A stretch of DNA of 64,000 bases from Phoronis australis (taxonomy: Eukaryota; Phoronida; Phoronidae): positions 1,515,541 to 1,579,540 of the forward strand of contig NMRA01000025.1 in NCBI GenBank assembly GCA_002633005.1. Reading direction: 5' to 3'. The notes beneath the pieces are model-generated. The model saw nothing but the letters and a program-made list of their open reading frames with translations, was not told the origin of the DNA and did not search any database. Of the stretch, positions 61,101 through 64,000 are shown piece by piece. Made by a program: the position numbers and the translations under genes. Within the stretch, counting starts at the first letter, position 1. Every line of letters begins with the position of its first letter.

Positions 61101-61962
61101 GTGTCTCGTGTTTTCGTTGCTCAATGTTGTTGTTGCTGTTGTCAGGACAAGGGTCAACCGGTGCTGTTGTCAGGTCAAGGGTCAACCGGTGCAATGTTGG
61201 AAATGTTGTGTTTGAAACGAGTTGCCAATCTTCATTCTTCATTTTTGTTCCACTTCATGCTACAAATACATTTTTACAAAATGGCAGTCGTCATGCTGAC
61301 ATTGTGAAATACAACCTTTTAGCGTTATTCGTGCGAACTGCAGGCAAGATGTGCTGTATGAGTAGATGCTCGTGAATTTCTGCTGCAGAAATTGAAAAAA
61401 TATTTGTAAATGAAAGTAGTGGTGCATTTTGGAAGCAAACGTTTCTAGGAGTCACCCATCGTCTCTTGATGTGGATAAAGTTACTATTAAGTGTGGAGTA
61501 TAAATAAAGAAAAGGATGATATTCTATTACATAAGCTGCCATGATGTTTTTTCTGTCGTACTTCATTTTGTTGCGAGACATCATTGACAAAGGGCTGAGT
61601 TGGCATTGTGCTGTGTTGTGTTGCTACTTATGCATGTAAAATGTATCTTTCATAAGTTTTTATCAGTCTCTCCATTTTACTGTCAGGTTGCGCCGTTAAT
61701 ATTTTATGTTCTTGAGTACTAATATTTTCACATTTATTTTCAGATCTTAGAAGCTGCTGACAGCATCCAAGCAGTGGATATGAAAAAGCATGCGTTAAAC
61801 ATCATTGTGAATAACTTCTCAAAAGTTGCTAAACTGCCACAGTTTAAAAGACTGAGCCGAGAACTCCTGCTGGAAATAACTGATGTTCTGGCAGACGAGC
61901 TCTCTGAGCACGGCCTGTGCCATGATATGTCGAATACTAGCATTCAGGACGTGGCAGCATGA
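43014..61962 (+). CDS. LZTR1: LZTR1 orthologue, Kelch-BTB-BACK protein, 19 exons
   Basis: Leucine-zipper-like transcription regulator 1, in other animals a CUL3 ubiquitin-ligase adaptor that targets RAS-family GTPases. Exons: 43014-43159, 44779-44841, 45304-45360, 46228-46307, 46944-47055, 47741-47879 (duplicate 48747-48885), 49931-50217, 51608-51662, 53675-53785, 54241-54333, 55323-55409, 56389-56518, 57468-57532, 58307-58423, 59089-59251, 59967-60145, 60525-60674, 61008-61061 and 61744-61962. With exon 6 counted once they total 2307 nt, giving 768 aa plus stop; all phases agree. Kelch repeats span about residues 20-350 ([67 protein letters not shown]), then BTB1 (351-475), BACK1 (476-568), BTB2 (569-678, [20 protein letters not shown]) and BACK2 (679-768). 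Human LZTR1 is 840 aa; most of the difference is at the N-terminus and a missing linker between exons 8 and 9. The residues at human Noonan-syndrome positions in SGQSG and RRYGH are conserved. It is divergent from the transporter gene. Confidence 0.96.
44779..44841 (+). CDS. LZTR1: LZTR1 exon 2
   Basis: 63 nt encoding [20 protein letters not shown] (Kelch repeat 1). Acceptor TTTACAG, donor GTAATT. Confidence 0.93.
45030..45130. mobile_element. probable third relative of the CAGNGGCGG MITE
   Basis: The left end CATTGGCGGATCTACAG is mirrored by CTGTAGATCTGCCCCTG at the right. The outer pentamers TATTT and TCTTT differ at one base. 101 bp, in LZTR1 intron 2. Confidence 0.55.
45304..45360 (+). 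CDS. LZTR1: LZTR1 exon 3
   Basis: 57 nt encoding [18 protein letters not shown]. Acceptor TTTACAG, donor GTAAAA. Confidence 0.92.
46228..46307 (+). CDS. LZTR1: LZTR1 exon 4
   Basis: 80 nt encoding [20 protein letters not shown] and GSMFVF (Kelch repeat 2). Acceptor ATTTCAG, donor GTAGGA. Confidence 0.93.
46944..47055 (+). CDS. LZTR1: LZTR1 exon 5
   Basis: 112 nt encoding [20 protein letters not shown] and [17 protein letters not shown]. Acceptor TTTGCAG, donor GTAAGA. Confidence 0.93.
47406..48410. repeat. duplicated contig-end block around LZTR1 exon 6, copy 1
   Basis: This stretch matches 48412-49830 from AATTAGTTGTTTCTGGTGG up to GTCACAAGGA and stops at the N at 48411. The second copy starts right after the N at the matching left end. 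Two overlapping contig ends that failed to merge would give exactly this pattern. Copy 2 carries about 415 extra bp (49061-49475) that copy 1 lacks. Confidence 0.93.
47741..47879 (+). CDS. LZTR1: LZTR1 exon 6, copy 1
   Basis: 139 nt encoding [40 protein letters not shown] and RHWEE. Acceptor GTTACAG, donor GTGTGG. It starts in phase 2 and ends in phase 0, so only one of the two copies can be in an in-frame transcript. Confidence 0.9.
48411..48411. other. single-N assembly gap
   Basis: It marks the join between the two overlapping copies of the exon-6 region. Confidence 0.9.
48747..48885 (+). CDS. LZTR1: LZTR1 exon 6, copy 2 (assembly duplicate)
   Basis: The coding sequence is identical to 47741-47879, as are the splice sites. 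Including both copies would add 139 nt and shift the frame, so I count the exon once. Confidence 0.9.
49198..49516. mobile_element. MITE family F3, copy 1 (TTAYGGTAAAAATTCTCC ends)
   Basis: Its right end CCCAAACTGGAGAATATTTT matches the right terminal repeat of the copy at 50736-51046, with shared internal CGTCCCAAATTACAGAA also seen at 62810. The left end is diverged. In the other haplotype block only the right end survives (about 48055-48095). Confidence 0.55.
49931..50217 (+). CDS. LZTR1: LZTR1 exon 7
   Basis: 287 nt encoding [55 protein letters not shown] and [15 protein letters not shown] (Kelch repeats 4 and 5). Acceptor ATTACAG, donor GTATGT. Confidence 0.95.
50736..51046. mobile_element. 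MITE family F3, copy 2
   Basis: The ends TTATGGTAAAAATTCTCCAG and CTGGAGAATGTTTACCATAA are inverted repeats that extend inward through TTTGGG/CCCAAA. 311 bp, non-coding, in LZTR1 intron 7. Confidence 0.85.
51313..51448. repeat. 34-bp tandem repeat, four units
   Basis: Four identical 34-bp units starting at 51313, 51347, 51381 and 51415. Each contains AATACTGTAGTATT, a 6-bp-arm hairpin with a 2-nt loop, followed by GCCCGTCAATGACCAATAA. It is in LZTR1 intron 7; perfect identity suggests recent amplification. Confidence 0.95.
51608..51662 (+). CDS. LZTR1: LZTR1 exon 8
   Basis: 55 nt encoding [18 protein letters not shown], closing the Kelch blade begun in exon 7. Acceptor CTTCCAG, donor GTAGGT. 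Confidence 0.9.
52238..52495. mobile_element. foldback MITE family F1, copy e
   Basis: The left part (TGTTTCATGTAAAGTCACTC, GACTCAGAAATTTGGTCTTG) is mirrored by GTAAGACCAAATTTCTGTCT and GTTACTTTTCTTGAAACATA at the right; the core has TCTGAGAATATTCTCA. About 258 bp, in LZTR1 intron 8. Confidence 0.7.
52880..53443. mobile_element. 564-bp MITE with ~43-bp inverted repeats
   Basis: The left end GGCTGTTCCAGTAAAATCTG runs on through TATGGGAGGGGGGGAAGGCA. The right end is its near-perfect complement (TGCCTTCCCCCCCTCCCACA then GATTTTGCTGGAACAGCC). Sub-terminal ACCACCCGTAATTTTT-type motifs recur inside both arms. The frames across it (52806-53030, 53043-53382) are not genes. In LZTR1 intron 8. Confidence 0.85.
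53675..53785 (+). CDS. LZTR1: LZTR1 exon 9
   Basis: 111 nt, phase 0-0, encoding [20 protein letters not shown] and [15 protein letters not shown], the last Kelch repeat. Acceptor CTCCAAG (not a classic CAG), donor GTATGT. Confidence 0.93.
54241..54333 (+). CDS. LZTR1: LZTR1 exon 10
   Basis: 93 nt encoding [20 protein letters not shown] and DIDFIVGP, the start of BTB1. Acceptor ATTTTAG, donor GTAAGT. Confidence 0.93.
54755..54965. repeat. TATACATA-type microsatellite
   Basis: About 210 bp of variants of TACATATATACATAATAC in LZTR1 intron 10. Confidence 0.9.
55005..55140. repeat. pyrimidine-rich 20-bp tandem repeat
   Basis: A C/T-rich stretch with at least three tandem copies of CCCTCGTTCTCTCCCTCTGT, just after the TATACATA tract. 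Confidence 0.9.
55323..55409 (+). CDS. LZTR1: LZTR1 exon 11
   Basis: 87 nt encoding [20 protein letters not shown] and KVAMNK (BTB1). Acceptor TTTTCAG, donor GTGGGT. Confidence 0.92.
56389..56518 (+). CDS. LZTR1: LZTR1 exon 12
   Basis: 130 nt encoding [20 protein letters not shown] and [11 protein letters not shown], the BTB1 core helix. Acceptor CTTGCAG, donor GTGAGA. Confidence 0.92.
56641..56893. mobile_element. MITE family F2, copy 2
   Basis: The left end TGGGCCTGTTCCAAGAAAAC is mirrored by GTTTCTTGGAATGGTCCCC at the right, with TAAGACAAATCTTAAA blocks inside both ends. 253 bp, in LZTR1 intron 12, related to 26111-26336. Confidence 0.75.
57468..57532 (+). CDS. LZTR1: LZTR1 exon 13
   Basis: 65 nt encoding [20 protein letters not shown]. 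Acceptor TTCTCAG, donor GTAAAC. Confidence 0.92.
58307..58423 (+). CDS. LZTR1: LZTR1 exon 14
   Basis: 117 nt encoding [20 protein letters not shown] and [15 protein letters not shown] (BACK1). Acceptor TTTACAG, donor GTGAGA. The frame remains open past the donor to 58618 but that part is intron. Confidence 0.93.
59089..59251 (+). CDS. LZTR1: LZTR1 exon 15, followed by a GC donor
   Basis: 163 nt encoding [37 protein letters not shown] and PSDIP. Acceptor ATTTAG. The donor is GCAAGT at 59252: the split Asp codon G|AC with exon 16 fits, and no GT nearby preserves the frame and the family sequence. Confidence 0.9.
59967..60145 (+). CDS. LZTR1: LZTR1 exon 16
   Basis: 179 nt encoding [40 protein letters not shown] and [15 protein letters not shown] (BTB2). 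Acceptor TTTTCAG, donor GTACGT. Confidence 0.95.
60525..60674 (+). CDS. LZTR1: LZTR1 exon 17
   Basis: 150 nt encoding [38 protein letters not shown] and NNRLQ (BTB2 end). Acceptor TTACACAG, donor GTAATG. Confidence 0.95.
61008..61061 (+). CDS. LZTR1: LZTR1 exon 18
   Basis: 54 nt encoding [18 protein letters not shown]. Acceptor TTTGTAG, donor GTAAAT. Confidence 0.93.
61134..61195. repeat. two-unit tandem repeat, about 28 bp
   Basis: GCTGTTGTCAGG-CAAGGGTCAACCGGT occurs twice in tandem with one difference, in LZTR1 intron 18. Confidence 0.85.
61744..61962 (+). CDS. LZTR1: LZTR1 exon 19 (C-terminus, stop)
   Basis: 219 nt encoding [40 protein letters not shown] and [20 protein letters not shown], ending in TGA (BACK2). 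Acceptor TTTTCAG. Confidence 0.95.
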   Translation: MLEAADSIQAVDMKKHALNIIVNNFSKVAKLPQFKRLSRELLLEITDVLADELSEHGLCHDMSNTSIQDVAA

Positions 61963-62645
61963 GGTTGTAATGCACTGATAATGTGAAATGATTCTGCTGA
62001 AAAGTGGGGGTGGTGTTTGTGAAAACATATTGTCTTTACTGTGACATTGTGATATTAAGACTCATTAACCTGAAAGTTGATGGTGCTAACATTTGATTTT
62101 ATTTGTGCAATGGTTGAAACTCAGCCTTGAATATGTCAAGTCAACTTCCCTTTATTTTATGTAGTCGTGTTACTTTTAAGGTGTTTGGTAGACGATGATA
62201 CAGAATCTTGTCTTGATAACAGTTCTGTTTTATAATTCACTATGGCAGTTTGGTTGTAATACCACTAATACCTGTAATTCACCATGGCAGTTCGGGTGTA
62301 GTGTGGTGCAGTTGCTTTTGCGGCTATTGGAACGCGATGAGCAGCAGCAACATACCTGCCTTGCTTTAACACCTAACTACTATAGAGGCGTTGCACAGTA
62401 CCCATCACTATTAGTGTAAAAATTCTCTAACATCCTGAGCTTGTCTATTCTCTGAGCCACAAGGGGGTAATAAAACAACTATCCTTTCTCAGCCAGGACT
62501 AAAATCCTTTTGTAAAGCTGTGTTTGTTTGGGCTGGCCAACTAGGACAGTTGTATGACTAATAGCAGGGCTCACAAAGAACTGCTTTCACTGTCCGTGCA
62601 TGTCAATTTCAAAAGGTCTGTAGTGTTTGTAGCACACCCATGATT
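61963..62645 (+). other. LZTR1 3' UTR and flank
   Basis: Non-coding sequence after the stop. The first AATAAA is at 62469-62474, about 510 bp downstream; further ones at 63271-63276 and 63306-63311 would allow a longer UTR. Which is used cannot be read from the sequence. Confidence 0.5.
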
Positions 62646-62900
62646 TATAACCGTCAGCAAAATTCTAAGCCAATATGCCAACCAAATTCTAGAAACAGTC
62701 AATATTGGTCATCCTAATTCAAGGATCACTGCAGGTGGTAAAATTACACACCGAGAAAACACTATTCAAAATTTGAGAATTGTTGTGGATGCCAAAATCA
62801 GCCTCGTCCCAAATTACAGAATGAAGAAAAAAAATTTTGCTGGAGTTTCTGTAACCCAAATTCTAGAGACTGTCTAATATTGGACAATTTTTACCGTAAC
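62646..62900. mobile_element. MITE family F3, copy 3
   Basis: The right end (AAATTCTAGAGACTGT, ATTTTTACCGTAA) and the internal TCGTCCCAAATTACAGAATG match the F3 copy at 49198-49516. The left end (TTATAACCGTCAGCAAAATTC) is diverged. About 255 bp in the LZTR1 3' flank. Confidence 0.5.
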
Positions 62901-63352
62901 CAAGAGACTTGCCATTTAGTCACAAGATGTGTTAAATGTATAATGTACTGTGTATTTGTTTATTTTATTTATTATTTCTGCTGTTGTGTTCAGTGTAAAA
63001 AGCTGTTTAACAGTGTATAACCTTCAGTGATATTAATTATACACAGTGACATTTGTTTTGATGTTTTATACAGCAGTTTTCTCTTAGAAATTGAGAAATA
63101 ATTATCTTATTAAAAAACCAATAACTCAAAAACTTTAATAAGAGCAAAATTTAGTGGTTTAGTTTCTAATTTACAATTAAGTATCTTCACAATTGTTAAT
63201 AAAATTTCAATTAACCTAGTCGAATTCAGGGTTAAGTCATCAACTGTTTGAAAACTAGTGTCCTGACAGTAATAAATGCAATGTATTGTTCTAAAATTGT
63301 GTATTAATAAAACAGAATTTCATACAAATATTGAGTATGAATGTTAACATAT

Positions 63353-63627
63353 TCACATTGAGTCACTTTGTACAACATGTAGTGAAGTAGCTTCATTTAC
63401 CAGGGCCAAAGGGGTAGTCTCCATACATGGAAATGCAATGGTGTACACAAGATAATCTAGTTGGTCAACTAAATTTGCAGTACAGTGTTTGAATCCTCCG
63501 TATGCTTTAGACAAAATGAATGCCACATTGCCGATCCAGTGACCATGAGGCATCACAGGACCAATGCGTGAGTGCACACCAGTCGAAAATGTTGCATTGT
63601 TGAGCTGTTCAGAAGTGTGCTGTGGTC
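63353..63627 (-). CDS. unidentified reading frame, possible terminal exon
   Basis: A 90-codon frame on the minus strand ends with a stop at 63353-63355 and opens just after a possible acceptor ATTGACAG (63628-63635). It encodes a non-repetitive, mixed-composition peptide including RIGPVMPHGHWIGNVAFILS and LDYLVYTIAFPC. I do not recognise a family. A second acceptor ATTTTCAG at about 63655-63662 would instead give a short frame ending DRTTAHF, so the two hypotheses conflict. It could be the last exon of a gene whose body lies beyond the right edge, or chance. Confidence 0.25.
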
Positions 63628-63635
63628 CTGTCAAT

Positions 63636-64000
63636 TTCTATGAGATCGTCCATCAACTGAAAATAGAGTGAAAACGACTGTGGACTGTAGTCACCACAAA
63701 TATACCAGCAACTTAGCAAACTGTTGCCATTCTGTTAGTAGTCACACCCGATTCACCTGGGTCAACTTGCTGGGCTAAAGATCCGAAAGTCCTTATCGGG
63801 GAACTAATCAAATGTTCAGGCATATTGACATGACCGACCTGGTATTGGCCCGTAGACTGAATCAAATGCAACATAAGATGCTAAAAGAGTTCAAAAATGC
63901 ATTTTACAGGGGTGTATTTTTTCAGGAGAAATCTGGTGTAAGTTGTATCATGAAAAATGCTCCACATAAAAATGTGCACTTGTCATCAAACACAACCTCT
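63636..64000. other. right-edge sequence
   Basis: Nothing recognisable apart from the possible splice acceptor at about 63655-63662 on the minus strand. Confidence 0.35.

Noticed and set aside
43014-61962. Conserved synteny with human LZTR1-SLC7A4 on 22q11
   Set aside because: The neighbour here is a LAT-type light chain with the heavy-chain Cys, whereas human SLC7A4 belongs to the CAT branch. The similarity of neighbourhood is probably coincidence.

Overview
This is animal nuclear DNA: AT-rich, with multi-exon genes, GT-AG introns of 0.1 to 14 kb, microsatellites and many short non-autonomous transposons. Two contig-end duplications flank single-N gaps, which suggests a highly heterozygous diploid, most likely a marine invertebrate. 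The species cannot be named from sequence alone.

Two complete protein genes lie head to head. On the minus strand (42114 down to 13083) is an 11-exon LAT-type amino-acid transporter light chain (SLC7A5/8-like, 493 aa). On the plus strand (43014 to 61962) is a 19-exon LZTR1 orthologue (768 aa, Kelch-BTB-BACK-BTB-BACK). All exon junctions of both genes were placed by splice sites and reading phase, and each joined CDS is a whole number of codons ending in a stop. The roughly 0.9 kb between the two start codons is the presumed shared promoter region. In other animals LZTR1 is a CUL3 substrate adaptor for RAS-family GTPases, and LAT light chains pair with the SLC3A2 heavy chain to exchange neutral amino acids. 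No functional link between the two genes is visible beyond their divergent arrangement.

Region by region: 1-3.6 kb has a CAGNGGCGG-ended MITE, an orphan Ig V-like exon (phase 1-1) and the C-terminal part of a hAT transposase that begins at an N gap. 3.6-13 kb has no recognisable gene but several foldback elements. 13.08-42.11 kb is the transporter gene, whose introns hold a five-unit, ~139-bp repeat array carrying CTCF-like CCACTAG cores, purine-rich and CA-rich tracts, a tRNA-derived SINE head, several MITEs and a duplicated exon 4 around an N. 42.11-43.01 kb is the divergent promoter. 43.01-61.96 kb is LZTR1, with a duplicated exon 6 around an N and several MITE families. 62-64 kb is the LZTR1 3' flank with candidate poly(A) signals, a further MITE and an unidentified minus-strand reading frame.

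No prokaryotic operon, CRISPR array, rRNA or virus-like gene was seen. The least conventional signals are the CCACTAG array, a MITE family with 5-bp target duplications sharing the window with a hAT transposase remnant, and two exon duplications that are probably assembly artefacts but can be tested.
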